DNA from: Tubiluchus corallicola
Lineage: Eukaryota; Priapulida; Priapulimorpha; Priapulimorphida; Tubiluchidae
NCBI GenBank assembly: GCA_030141605.1
Contig: JAQGDQ010000489.1
Coordinates: forward strand, 52,501 to 116,500
DNA length: 64,000 bases
Direction of reading: 5' to 3'
Every line of letters begins with the position of its first letter. Position 1 is the stretch's first letter. The translations under genes and the position numbers were made by a program. Under the pieces are notes generated by a model. The model did not search any database and was not told the origin of the DNA. It was given only the letters and a program-made list of their open reading frames with translations. Below are positions 43,961-57,000 of the stretch, piece by piece.

Positions 43961-46900
43961 TCACAACAGTGTGTCCGAATCTGACCGTTTCTTCACTGGC
44001 TTTATCCACGGTTTTCCTTTTATACCTTTCGCAGTTGCTTTGTCACCTTTCGTGACAGTACTGAAGTCTAGTGTCTGAATTTGTGGAAGCAGGAGAACAA
44101 CAATGAATCTGAAATAGAAAAATGAGTCATATGTGTGCTGCTTGCAAACCGAAACCGTCCATAAGTCGGCATAGTTAAAACTACGTTATGATGCTTCAGA
44201 GTAGAATGCACCAAAATATTTGGTCAAATGTCAATTTTTTGTTTTTTTTATTTACAAAAACAAATGCTAAATATATTGGACTTTTGTATTCTAGCATCAA
44301 ATTATCAAGAAAATGTTCAAAAAATACTAAAAATTTAATTTTATAACCCTGTATCCACTTTCCTGGCTAGAAACTAGTACTGCAATTGTTAAAAGCTTGA
44401 ATTTTCAACCTCCGATAGACGCTCATGGAAGCAACCATTTTGCTTCGTGTTTTTTCTGTTGCCAAGCCCAGATCTTCGTCAGGAAGACCCATCTACTGAA
44501 TTTAAACATAACTTCAATGTGTTCTTGCAATGCCCATAGTAACCAACATTTGTACAGTTGCTAAGTGTTTTGTAGAAATGTGACAAAAAACAATGGCTAA
44601 CCTAAATAGCAATTTTCTCAAGGTTATGTTTTTTAGTGTGCAGCGTGCACCTCAGCTTCAACGTGGATTATCTCTATTAAGAAATAACATAGAGCGATGA
44701 GCTTGGTATCAAAATGATCCTCATGAAATGGAGATTCAGGATATGTGAATAACTGGAAAAGCTTAATTGCCGACATATGGATGATTTTGCTGTGCAAGCA
44801 GATTTCTAAAGATTATGTTGCTTGAAACACGTTAAAGGACACCCGTTTAAAATGTTGTAAGCGCTTGCGAATACGTAAGTGGAACTTTATTGAAAATGGT
44901 TAAACTGAAGCTTATTTATTAAATTATTTATTTATTATGAAGACATAGTTTATTCACATAGCCTGCTCAAAATGATAAGCTTGTGAAAGCCGTCATACTT
45001 GTGCAGTGAGTCCTCATTTAACGACTCCCCGTTTAGTGACGTTTCTTTTTAACAACGCTGAACATTCCACACCTTTTTCTCACTTAACGATGCATGTTTT
45101 GCGCTGTTTTTTACTTTGTTCAAAGCCACTTTTTGTTTTATTGAAAATATTTTTACCTAATTTGAAGCATTAAAATGGTACATGTTGTGTCACTCTGTTC
45201 TAATAATGCACTAGTACCGTAAAAATACTACAATTACTATATATGTTTTTTCTTCCCGGCTGAGTGCTAGCGAGTAAAATCTATTTGCGATTATGCACCT
45301 CCAGGCACTTGAGTGCAAACTTTATGCGAAGGAATATTCGAAGGCCTACAGCCTGTTCCTATAGCAGCCAGACTGAGTATCTAGATGAAAGTGTCCCAAG
45401 CTCGCCCTAGGGCTTGGCTTTTACTATGCTGTGTTTATTGTTTAACTGCTGCCTAGTCTTCAACGTTAACGAAACAGAAGCTGCTAGCTAAGCATTAGTA
45501 AAAAAGATGGGTGATTTCAAGTAAGCAGAAAGAAATTAATCAGTAGAAATATGAATGAGACTCACAGTACGTTGAATTTATATAAATTTGCCTCCGAAAT
45601 ATATCTGAATTCGTTTACATTCCTTTCTATGGAAGTCTTCGTTTAACGGCGTTTCGTTTAACGTCGCATTTAGCTGGAATGCAATAGCACCGTTAAGCGA
45701 GGACGTATGGTAACCTACCTGTATCTCTTTTCTTCCTCAATAGGATTCCCATGTAATGTCAAACACATCAATGCCCGTAGTTCAACTAGCTTCTCTACTT
45801 CGCCTAAATTGTCTATCGAGTTCCCGTGCAGGTATAACATCATCAGATTGCTGCACTGTGTTAACACCTGTCATATTCAAAGACATGTGTCAAATTTGTT
45901 ACATGTATCTTCTTTCTGTAACAATACTACCATGTGTATGGCCAAATCACGTTGAAAACACCGGTTCTCGTCTGATCACCGAAGTTAAGCAACATGGAGC
46001 CTGGTTAGTGCTTGAATGGGTGACCGCCTAGGAATACCAGGTGCTGTAGGCTTGCGGGATGCCCACACTGTATCTCGACACTAGGCGGAGGAGGTCAAGT
46101 GACTCAACGGCCATGTGTAGAGGAGTAAACCGTCCAAATCAGGAGTGGAGCCCCGAAGGCGGACCAGTGCAGCATGCTCACCGACTCCGGCAGCTCCTGT
46201 AGCCAACCTGGTGCTAAAAGTATTGCTCCGCTTTCCTTTGGACTACACCAGGGAGGAAGAGAGGGGGTTCCTGTTGTCTGGGCAACTCAGGATCTCCATA
46301 CACCTTGCCCAGGCGTGCGCCCTGGAGAGGCCACTCCAGTGGTTCAAGGATTGGACTGCTCAGCCACAGTGGACGCTGCAGCTCCATCAATGTGATCAAT
46401 AACTGACTCTCTTGGCGCACATTCCATTGTCTACCGAGACAGAAGGATGCCAACAAACTACCATATCTTGTGCTAACAGCAGTTACTTCCACATAAAAAT
46501 ACAGGGTGGTACATAACCTTTGCTTGTGGGGGCACAAAAATAACACGTGGCAGTACAGAACCATTTACTGCACAATATATTACTAAAACAAAGAATCTAT
46601 TCATGCCCTCAGTATATTTAGTGTGGGAGCCTTGGGCATCTCGTACGTTCTGCAATTTTGACGGTATGATCGGAGCAGTAACCGGAAAACCAGGATTATG
46701 TTTTTTTATCAAACTGAATGCGCTCGAAATTCACATGACCTCGAGCCTGTCAAACACATTGGAGCTATCCTGAAGGAGAAGCGAGGAGCCAAGGTAGTAA
46801 CGAACGTGATGGGGCAGACTAGGTCCGCCCCTTTTGCACCAACTTAACTACATTTGGGTTACTCTGTCTGATACCAAAAACTCATATTGTAGTTCTTGAA

Positions 46901-49900
46901 ATTACCATCTCTAGTTGTTTTTTCCTTTTTTGTTGTTAACTCAATAAAAGCATTAAAATGGTAATTGACTTTTCAGCAAATTTTGTATTCAAAAACATTT
47001 GCACAAAAAAGCACTAGGAAAATTCTCTACTCAAAAGCCTTAGTTTCAAAGGTACCATAATTCTACCAAAGGTAAGGGCCCTTCGTACTCGTATTACAAT
47101 AAATTACTAATTATCAGCTGTCACGAGGAATGCGGACACATTACAACAAAAAGGTGCCATTGATTGGTATTGAACAGATCTAGTTTGTAAGATGTGTTGG
47201 ACGATCTTGAGTTCCCCGAGTCACTGCACCAATCATGTCTATCAAGATTGCATAATTGCTAGACACCCAAGATTTCTACACTAAATTTTAACGGCATATT
47301 GGATTCTCCACTGTTTCAGCAGTGCTTTGATGTAATAAATGTTCTCTCATTGTTTTTTGTACACCCATAGCAAAATGTTATGTACCACCTTGAACACAAG
47401 GAGGACTATGAATGACTTTTCTGTAATACGAGAAGTTGAGATGTAAACAGAACGATAATATAGACCATGCTTTTGATGAAGATGAATTACATTTTAATGA
47501 TGCATAAGTGAAACTGATGGCATTGATATAAATGTAAAAATAGATCGCTTATATAGCAAAAGAGTGAAGCTCACCTAAGCTGCTAAATTTCACAATAACG
47601 AAACACTAAATCTAATACAAGCAAACCATGCTATCTTTTTGAAAAATAAATTACGTGTACTACCTACCGGATTAATGTCTTCAAGCTGATTCATTGAGAG
47701 GTCCAGTGATCTTAAGTTTGCAGGGTCAAACAACAAATGATCCAACACTTTTTCAAAACCCAATAATTTATCTAATTTGTTGTTGTTCATCTTGAGAGAA
47801 CGAGTTACATATTTGCCGTCTTTCTTCTTCGTCCTTCTGTAAGGATCTTGGCGTGGTACTTCTTCGTAAATTTCTGAAAATAGTACAAAAATGTAACTGC
47901 TGTATTGAGTTAAATAGGAAGGTGGTCAAGTATCCGCGTCTGGTCAGCTACGGCTCAAAGCAACAGCGTCAGTATATAGGAGTACTGTCCATCGCATAGG
48001 TCACTAACTGCAGTTCAGTTACTAGTGTGTCTATGGACAAACATTACATTGGGCTGTTCTCCCATGAAACATGTTATCACACTGCTCCATTGTTACACGT
48101 AGCACTCTCGAGGTATTTTCACACGTCTCTTGTTTAAACAGCATCTTAATATCATCTGATCATATAGCTTTGGACTTCTGGTAATAAACCTATGTAAAAG
48201 GTAAACTGGAAGGTGGTAACTATGACTACATATGCCAGCATGTAGGAGTTTGAAAACTTCGCTTCTTACAATGACGCCAGCTAGTTTGTTTTAATTTACT
48301 AACCCACATTTTCTAGCTTGTAGTTACGGCAGTGTTATCACATGTTGTGACAGCGTCATGCATCATTGGGACTGAAAGGATGATCTGACTTGGAATTAGT
48401 TAGTATTCCATGTACTTCAAGTAAGCATGTAAGAAGGCTGAAGAAACTAGTGCGTTTTTGAAACAGTTAGGATAATTCTGACAGAATACTGTGGAATAAA
48501 TTGCTTTTTGCAGGTTAGGTGCAAAAATGCAAAATATGATACTGCGTCAATAACGTAAATACAGTACAGTCAACCCTCGTTAAACCGGACCCCGTTAGCC
48601 CGGATATCGGATAAGACGGACGTCATCCGTGGTAAAGGAAACTGACCGATTTCCGCCCGAGCCCGAGCGCTAAATACAACATGGCCTACCAACTGTACAA
48701 TAATTTCTTTATCCTCACAGGTTAACTATTTTAAAGTAATATACAGTATAGTATATAGTGCACAGTATATAGGCCTTATTAAGGTGATTATTCCTGTATA
48801 ATATAGACCATATATAGGCTTATCGGATAAATCGGACAACCGGGTAAACCGGACCACCCCAACCCCCCAATTAGTCCGGTTTAACGAGGGTTGACTGTAC
48901 TGTAATTTTATAAATGTCGACTTCGATCCACAGAAATATTCAGAGGTGTGATCCAAAAATATCTAAAGATGTTTTTTTGAAAGTGCTTTTCTGAAGATTT
49001 ATCTTTGCTTCTCATTCTTGTTAAATCTTATAATGGCAAATTATAATGTACTATGTTTTTTGAATGTCTGTAGTGCAACAGCACTTGCAGTTGTGAAGCC
49101 ATCTAAGGACTGTGAAACTAATAAAACCATAACAAATGTCTTTAGTGCACATTACTTTGAACAAATATATCCAAATTACAACCATATCTAAGAAATTATC
49201 AGCTATTTGCAGTAGGTGTATAAAATACCATGAAACTATATATATGAACTCACCGTCCAAAGTAGACAGAGAGGCGAATGAGAAATCAAGGGGTGCTAGT
49301 AAAATGCCTTTTGCTTCAACTGAAAATAAAATCAATGTTTATTAAAGCCTGCGTGTATTTTTGCTGATTAGTGGCAAGAAAAATTATAGATCCATGTGGA
49401 AATGTAAAGTTTGTAGCCAGTGAACCTGTAGAATCAGAAGAAGTTAATAATGATAAGACAGCGAATAGTGATTAAACATAAGCGAATGATTTGTGTAACT
49501 CAATATCTAAGATAACTAAAATATTTTTCACTTATATAGGTCTCCGCTTCATGGGTTTTAGGACCCTGGTTCTAATGCTGGACTTCTAGGACAAAAACCC
49601 GAATATTGGTCACATTTCTCCTGGTGACTTTGGGTGTGTGTATGTTCTTCATGCATTTGTGGTTCCTTCGGCTGTAGGCTGAGCAGTTTGGGGCAATTTA
49701 CTGTAATTAGTAAATGGTGTGGAGATTCCATTTGCCAACATGTTATTATTGTAGCAAAAAGCACAAGATCTTTGCATTTTTGCTTTCCAGCATAAAAAGT
49801 AATATAACCAAAGAACAACTTAAATTGTCTAAAAGTGGCAACTGCTGGATGGATTTGCCAGAAACTTGCTCTTTGTTGCCAGTTTGAAAACATAAAAATG

Positions 49901-50925
49901 CTAAGAGGCATCACCAATTGATGCAAGTTCTGTATGTTATATTTCAATGAAACGTTTTATCTTTAATTTTTCTCACATGTTATATTACATCGGTCCTAAT
50001 TAAGTTAATTTTATTTCATTAAATACATAATGAATATATTAATCAATAAACAATTTTCAACGTTGAGAGACCGAGGAGAAGTAAACAGCCAAGCAGTTTG
50101 CTAAGCAGTACAGAAATGAGTAATAATACAGAATAGGACAATTTATTACATCAAAGCATTGCTAGTTCTATAGAGAATCTAGCGTGCACTCCACATTAAA
50201 TTTTAGTGTGGATGCCTCGTGCGCCTCGCACAGCCTACAATCTTGCAACATAATACGATCGAACACAGAATTGATCAGGATTGAACTTAAGATCCTCCAA
50301 TTCGTAGATGTCTCACAAGGTCACTCAGCATTGAAGCCTTTCAGTTCCAGTGTGTCTGGTGGGTTTGAAGTCCAGTGAATGATCAAAGCCATTCAGTCCG
50401 AACATTGCAGGATATGAGCTTATCCCGCAAGATTGCTGGTTATGCGAGCCAATTGAGGGTGTGACAGATACTCTACAAGTTAATTCTGTAAATTAAACAT
50501 AAACAAGGGCAGTGTTTTAGACCCACATAGTCGTACACTGCCTTCACACATTTCACCTGTAAAGTTTTAATATTGGTCCACTTGCATTGTAATTTGTGTA
50601 AAAAGTATATTCTATACTAATTCAGAAATACATTTATGGTAATAAATTCTGCTGTACACTGTACCATAACTTATTATTTTTGTATGTCCTAGCAAGTGGT
50701 TATTCTGATATTCATCTATATTAGTTACAACATCGTTTTACGTACAAAGAAAGTCTACAATAATAATCAGCTAGATCAAAGTCGTCTAGCTGTCTTAAAA
50801 AAACCATGTTAAGGAACGATGGAACAAATCGAGAAAGTCTTATTGAAATATTTATCACGAAATTAGGTCAAATTACGTTTACTGGATGATGATTTACGCC
50901 TGCCCGTGGGTTTATCAACGGCCAT
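43961..50925 (-). CDS. LRRC51: Leucine-rich repeat-containing protein 51
   Basis: Exons in coding order: 50883-50925, 49254-49319, 47668-47873, 45719-45867, 43961-44108; 612 bp, 203 residues against about 192 in mammals. All phases match. Recognised stretches are PLDFSF near the N-terminus, the leucine-rich repeats LKMNNNKLDKLLGFEK, LRSLDLSMNQLEDINP, LMMLYLHGNSIDNLGEVEKL and LMCLTLHGNPIEEEKRYR, then QTLDFSTVTKGDKATA and a Lys-rich tail ending DSDTLL. These follow vertebrate LRRC51 (the LRRC half of the LRTOMT locus) closely. The protein is a small cytosolic LRR protein whose function is not established, to my knowledge. Its introns hold three notable insertions: a 5S-like sequence, and pogo-like elements at 48567-48897 and about 45005-45712. 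Confidence 0.93.
45005..45712 (+). mobile_element. pogo/Tigger-like MITE, plus copy
   Basis: Starts CAGTGAGTCCTCATTTAACG and ends ACCGTTAAGCGAGGACGTAT, an imperfect inverted repeat followed by TA within a few bases. Ends of the CTCG/TTAACG type are typical of pogo-group elements. It lies in the last LRRC51 intron; its right end is only a few bases from the exon 4 donor (45718). Confidence 0.7.
45934..46053 (+). rRNA. 5S rRNA-like sequence (probably pseudogene or 5S-derived SINE head)
   Basis: 120 bp following the metazoan 5S rRNA from GTGTATGGCC through CTCGTCTGATCACCGAAGTT, AAGCAACATGGAGCCTGGTT and GGAATACCAGGTGCTGTAGG. The internal promoter region (box A / box C) is largely kept, but several stem positions differ from canonical 5S and no T-run terminator follows. 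It stands alone on the plus strand inside an LRRC51 intron, 66 bp from exon 4, so a working 5S gene is unlikely. It could be the head of a SINE3-type element with body at 46054-46400. Confidence 0.7.
46054..46450. mobile_element. GC-rich body following the 5S-like sequence
   Basis: Distinctly GC-richer than the surrounding intron (for example CCCCGAAGGCGGACCAGTGC, GGAGAGGCCACTCCAGTGG) and continuous with the 5S-like head. No second copy in the window to define ends. Could be a SINE body or an unrelated insertion. Confidence 0.4.
48567..48897. mobile_element. pogo/Tigger-like MITE with long terminal repeats
   Basis: Starts CAGTCAACCCTCGTTAAACC (GGAC follows) and ends with the exact reverse complement, flanked by TA at 48565-48566 and 48898-48899. 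331 bp, non-coding, in LRRC51 intron 2. Confidence 0.95.
50883..50925 (-). CDS. LRRC51: Proposed first coding exon of LRRC51
   Basis: ATG at 50925 (minus) opens MAVDKPTGRRKSSS and reaches a GTAAAC donor in phase 1, which exon 2 requires. An alternative GTAAAT donor 12 bases earlier, also phase 1, would shorten it by four codons. The N-terminus is not conserved enough to choose between them. Confidence 0.55.
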
Positions 50926-52762
50926 ACTGATACAAGTTATGGTTGCTATAGTTACCAATGCGTGAATTTCACTGCGACCGTTCGGCTTAGTTTCACTGTG
51001 ATGGATTTCTTTATCAAAAATAATTCCGCTATCTTTGCTATTATTTGCGTTTTCTTACCTCCTGATGATCCGTGTTCACCTAATCGAAAATCATACATGT
51101 CAAATCAGGAACTTAAACTGTTATGAATTTGGGATTAGGGGTATGAGTACCATTATCTTTTCATATCTATGGTTTTATTTCAGCTTTAAACCTTTTCCGC
51201 TCTTCGTTTGCTTTGCTTAAAGTTTTATGCCAGCCAGGTGCAGTTTTCTGCATCACCAAAATTGTGAACTGAAATTAGTACGCGTCGCAATTTACAAATG
51301 GACACGAGTTGTGGTTGACGTGTTATGTGTCGTATGGTAACTTCGTACGTGTATCTAGTTATCGTGGAATGACGCATACACAAAGCTTATGGTTGGTTAA
51401 TCTTGGTCAGTATTTATTAGAGTTGTCCTTTTGCATTAGATTAGTAGTTCTATGACTGAGTATCGACACCATGGTACTCATGATTATTTGATCGGCGATT
51501 TTGTTTGATTGTCTGATGAGATAAAACTGAACCCGTCTGTTGTTTTTGTAAATTTTGAAGTATAATCTTGAGGTACGTTTCATATTATTTTATTTTGCAT
51601 ATTGATTATTTTTTCCAGCTCTCGTCATTAGCCAGTTAGCTTTTATTTAAGTATTTTTACAGGGTTGACGTGCTCCATTTTTTAGTGCAGTTTGTTGGGT
51701 AGTACTAGTACTAGTAGTCGTATATCTACCTCGAGTAGTTCAGTGAACTACAGGAGTTCATAGTAGAACAAACAATAAGTACAAAAGCCTCAGTGGTGTG
51801 CAAGTCAGACAAAAACAGTTAACTATCTGTAAACAAAATATTCTGGCAAATAACTAGATAGAAGTGAAACAGAAGCTTTTGGATGAAATTTAAGGGGATG
51901 ATCACTATAATGTTCGTCTAGTCATACCTTGAACTGATTCAAAGATCTTGCAAGTCTCACATTACATGGCAAAGTATTCCAAACCTCAGTCTCACATTAC
52001 ATGGCAAAGTATTCCAAACCTCAGTCTCACATTACATGACAAAGTATTCCAAACCTCAGTCTCACATTACATGGCAAAGTATTCCAAACCTCAGGTATTT
52101 TATATGCGTAGAAGTTTGCACATCCAGTTTCATGACGTGTTCTTAGTTTATAAAGAATAGGTCCTTCTCGCACAGATCAAGCGTGAACTAGTTGTAGAGA
52201 ACAAGCGTTCATATTTGAAGCAGTAAAAATTCCATGTACATACTTGTACGTAACTATCAATTAGCCTCTTAACTGACGATATCTTAGAATAGTATGCCAC
52301 ACTTTTTAAGCTGCCTAGGATAACTTCTCTAGACAAGGTAGAGTACTTAATGCCCTATGATCCGATGGGTCAATTAATGTGCGAAATGTAAAAGTTTAGT
52401 GTTTTGTGAGTGATTTGATAATGAATCTAAATTAGAGATCGTTCAAATAGGACCGTTCCCCAGGCTGAAGTACTTTAATTTTTGTTTTAGTATAGCTGTA
52501 ATTGTACGTGTATGTATACTGAGTACAGTATATTTTGAACTAGGCCGTTGATTCATTGTTTATCGTTTTCATTATTCTAAATGTATGTAAAGATACATTG
52601 TGCAATATTACTGCTAGATTGCTAGTTAAAATTGCTAATTTTAACAAAAAATGAATGTATAATCAAATGTTTTAAATTCATCTCACTCAGTTTGTATTTT
52701 TCAATTACTAATAGCAGAATTTGCTTTTGTTTTTACTTCAGGTTAATATTAGTTTTCACCGG
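50926..52762. other. Divergent intergenic region LRRC51 / Rab30
   Basis: Contains the 5' ends of two head-to-head genes about 1.8 kb apart. No coding exon is seen. A short tandem array (51940-52094) and nearby degenerate LINE-like sequence occupy roughly 51890-52340. Confidence 0.5.
51940..52094. repeat. 35-bp tandem repeat, four units
   Basis: Unit AGTCTCACATTACATGGCAA plus AGTATTCCAAACCTC, near-identical copies, in degenerate LINE-like sequence upstream of Rab30. Confidence 0.92.
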
Positions 52763-54031
52763 ATGGACGACTACCGCTATTTATTCAAAGTAGTGCTGAT
52801 TGGTAATACTGGAGTTGGTAAAACGTGTCTTGTTCGACGGTTTACTCAGGTACTTTGTTAGTCAATACGTTGTTCTATAGGTTTTACATGTCAAATGTAG
52901 ACCTGCGTTAACTCAAATGTAGATTTAGGTAATTCAAATGTGTCTTGGTAACTCAAATGTAGACTTTGGTAATTCAAATGTGTCTTGGTAACTCAAATGC
53001 AGACTTAGGTAGTTCAAATGTGTCTTGGTAACTCAAATGTAGACTTAGGTAGTTCAAATGTGTCTTGGTAACTCAAATGTAGATTTAGGTAGTTCAAATG
53101 TGTCTTGGTAACTCAAATGTAGACTTGGGTAATTCAGATGTGTCTTGGTAACTCAAATGTAGACTTAGGTAGTTCAAACGTGGTAACAATGGTTTTCAAG
53201 AAATCTTAAGCGTTTTTGGTAAGTCAAATGTAGACACATGTCAAATCAAATGTGTCTTGGTAACTCAAATGTAGACTTGGGTAATTCAAATGTGTCTTGG
53301 TAACTCAAATGTAGACTTTGGTAGTTCAAATGTGTTAACAATGGTTTTCAAGAATTCTTAAGCGTTTTTGGTAAGTCAAATGTAGACACATGTCAAGTCA
53401 AATGTGACATTGGTATCTCAAATGTGAATAGGTGTCAAAATAATGAATAGGTGTCAAAATAATAACTTTATAGGTCTACTAATAGTTCACTAATATTCTG
53501 TAAACTTTACATACCATTGGAACTGTTAGAGAAAACAATACATTCTTAAAATAAACAATGTTTCTTGAGAGAAACTAATTCATTAATGCAGTGCTAATGC
53601 ATTACTTAAAAAACTAATTAGTGATTCACTGTTCATTGGGAAGTGATGCTGCCGATAGCACCATGACCATAAAATATAATTTTAATTTCGTTTTATCTTT
53701 TCGTAATTTGCACTTAAATGAGTTAATTACAGATTTATTCAAAGTACCGCATCTACATTTGACTTACCTAAGTCACATTTGAGTTACCAAAACAAATTCG
53801 AAATTCCTAAGTCTACATTTGACTTACCTAAGTCACATTTGAGTTACCAAAACACATCCGAAATTCTTATGTCTACATTTGACTTACCTAAGTCACATTT
53901 GAACTTTCCTGTGTCTACATTTGACGTGTAAAACCTATAGATCCGCATGTTTATATTGCATGTATACGAATATACATCGAAAGTTTATTCCTCTGGAATT
54001 TGCATGTCATAAACAAATGGGAGTTGCATAA

Positions 54032-54067
<36 letters not shown>

Positions 54068-57000
54068 GCGTGTGGGTGGGTGTGGGTGTGGGAGTGTGAG
54101 TGTCGCGCGCGCGCGCGAGTGGAGAAAGCTGTTATTAGTTAATGCCCATAGTTTACTAATCTCTAAGTGTTTTGTGGAGGTATGGCTGGACTTTCAAAAA
54201 CCTTCTTGACCCACTTGGGAACTGAAAGAGCTCTAGCTTCAGACATCAAGAAAATTTAATTTGGGCTAGTTGGCTAGTAGCTTTCCATATTTAGTGGTCA
54301 GTGAAGGAACAAATAGAAGCTGTCACCAAATGCCAATTGTAAGTTAAAAAGGTTTTGGTTTTCACTACGGGATTATCTAGTTACCATGGCAGATTCCTTG
54401 CATATAAATTTTGCAACACATTATACTGCTACAGCAAAAATAAATTTTTGTCCAAGGTGATCCATTGCCTGTAATTGAGAGTCAAAGTGTGTAAATGTGA
54501 AAGACATCCGTGCATATTGAAGTAGGATTTCATTTGAGCTTTTGTCTGGTGAACAGTTAATGTGCGTGTCATTGTAAACTTGTTTGTTTTGAATTGTAAA
54601 AATAATTGAGCATCTGAAAATTTTAGAAAACAACAAAAAACACAGTTGGGGAAAAGTAGCACATGGTAGCTTACTGAAATGGAACAGTAGGGTCAATTCA
54701 GTAATACAACTTATTCAGTCAGTAATGCCTTTTTTAAAGTTTAAAAGGGACGATATAGTGTCCCACTTTGCAGTATACTGAAACTAGTGTTTCCCGAAAT
54801 GCGAAACGAGTTCCGGGTAAAGTGAAACGTTTTGCGGACGGCAAGACTTGCCACTTAATCGTAACAGTTTGCCAATGTAACGTCCTATTTTTAGGTAAAA
54901 ATGATTTTTGATAAATATTAATAATAATTGGGCCTTTAAATTTCTGTCACTGTTGCAATTTTTTTTGAAAAATCAACACAAAAAGTTCTTTGTCTTTTAA
55001 CTTAAGGTACACGCCTTGACTGTATTAAATAAATATCTCGATATGGCAAAACACCTGCCTGATCAGCACGTTTTCCTGGCCAAATAACGTAAATAGGTTA
55101 TGTGTCGGTCATAACATCCTATATTTAGGGGTACCTTGCTTTCGAATTCTGTATCCCAGTTTGCATTTAGTGCAGAAATGACTTGTCCAAAAAAACATTT
55201 GTTTTACCATTTTTAAATTTTACCCATGCCATCAGTAGTTGGAGGACGGTGTAGCATAGATAGGTCAAGGTCGTACAAGGTCACATTATCAAAAAATGCA
55301 TATAGACAAGGTCACATTATCAAAAAATGCATATAGACAAGGTCACATTATCAGAAAATGCATATACATAAAGCCATACTGGTAAAGCTGTACTCGCTAG
55401 ACTTGACACTTGGACAGGTGTGACCTAGACATGGAAACCCAATGCTCTTGGGTTCAAAGGTCGAAGTCATAAGATTAAAGGATGCCAAAACTTGTTTCTC
55501 ATCGAGACATCGTGTCAAGGCATGTCTCTGCATTTCTACTGAATGCCGTCATTCTAGTTTTTGCTTTGGATAAGCACTATAGATATGAGCTCTAAAATCT
55601 AGGCTGTTGTTTAGTCTGGACAGTTATGTTATTTAATAATGTAACTCTTTATACTTGATACTTGACATTTGATATTTATCTCTTCCTGTGGTCCCCCGAA
55701 TTTATTTAAAATTCCTGTTGTGAAATTGTCAATGCTTTCACTATGAAACTGCATAGCAGAATGTCTTCATATATCTGCATGTAAATCCTTCTTCGTTTGA
55801 TTGATGAGGGCAGCTTCTAATGAACGTTTCCTGCAGCTGCTTCTTTGCCAGTTTACGTGACGTTTTCCTGTTTCAGTCTAGAGGAAGTTCTTTGCGTGTA
55901 TTTTATGGGAAGTCAATATGCCTGTAAACTGTAGCAGCTTTCTCTGCGTTCGGATCAATGACCTCTGTGGAAAACTCTGTTTTCTGTTTTCGTCGGTGGT
56001 TTCTGAGAAGTAGGCACCCGTTAGTTTTCTCTTTTTGTGCACATTCTCTTAGTCTTTTGGGATCTCCGCATTGCAAAGTGAAAATAACTGTCCGTAGCTA
56101 CGTGCTTGGTTTGGCTCCCATTCAAATCTATTAAAAGTACATAAAATATCATCAGCATCTAAATATTGCTTTGCAAATATCTATGACTGAAAATAGTGCC
56201 TTGTTCAGAGCTTTGGATTTACTGGGTTTATTTTGAGAACATTCTATAATCCTGCTCAAAAGTTCAAACATTGAGAAATGATGTATTTTGTAAAGCAGTT
56301 TTAACTAACTGGATGATTTCACGATGTAATTATTTCTGATGTCGTGAAAAGCGTGGTATAAGCGGAGAAATTACATTACTAAATCAATTTTCAGCTAAAT
56401 ATCTCTAACATGGAGGTTCAGGTACAAAATTAAGTTTCAGTCACGACTTTTCAACATGGAAAAATGCCAAAGTGCAAGGAAACAAAGTCAGTAGTTGAGA
56501 AATTTATAGTCAAAGAAAATCTAAATGCAGTGGAATGCAGGAAAAAAGTATAGTATAGAAAAGTATAGTATAGTATATTCAATTTTGCCGTTTACCTGTA
56601 TGTGGAGGATGGCGCTCAGGAAGAATCAGGTGCTGGAGAGAAATCGGCTCAACAGACTCCGAACCTAGCCATCTGTCACTAATTGCACGAATGTAGCACT
56701 GAGATGGCAGCGGTTCAAAAATTGGAATAGTAAAAACTTCCATCTAGCAAAGATCACAAATAATAACTCAACCAGGAAAAAAAATGTCGACTTTGTGAAA
56801 TGGCAGTAACTGCGGCATTTTGTTAATTTGCTTCTTTTCATGTTTTTCTTTCAATTAGTGAGGACTAATTTTGTGTTTTTAATTTTTAGGGCTTGTTTCC
56901 TCCTGGTCAGGGTGCTACCATTGGTGTGGATTTCATGATAAAGACGGTAGAAATAGACGGAGACAAAGTGAAGGTGATACTGCAGTCGGAACTAAATTAA

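Noticed and set aside
45934-46053. Functional 5S rRNA gene
   Set aside because: Solitary, several stem differences from canonical 5S and no T-run terminator, so a pseudogene or SINE head is more likely.
46145-46564. Overlapping plus and minus frames of 85 to 116 residues
   Set aside because: They lie in the GC-rich body after the 5S-like sequence, without homology or fitting splice phase for LRRC51.
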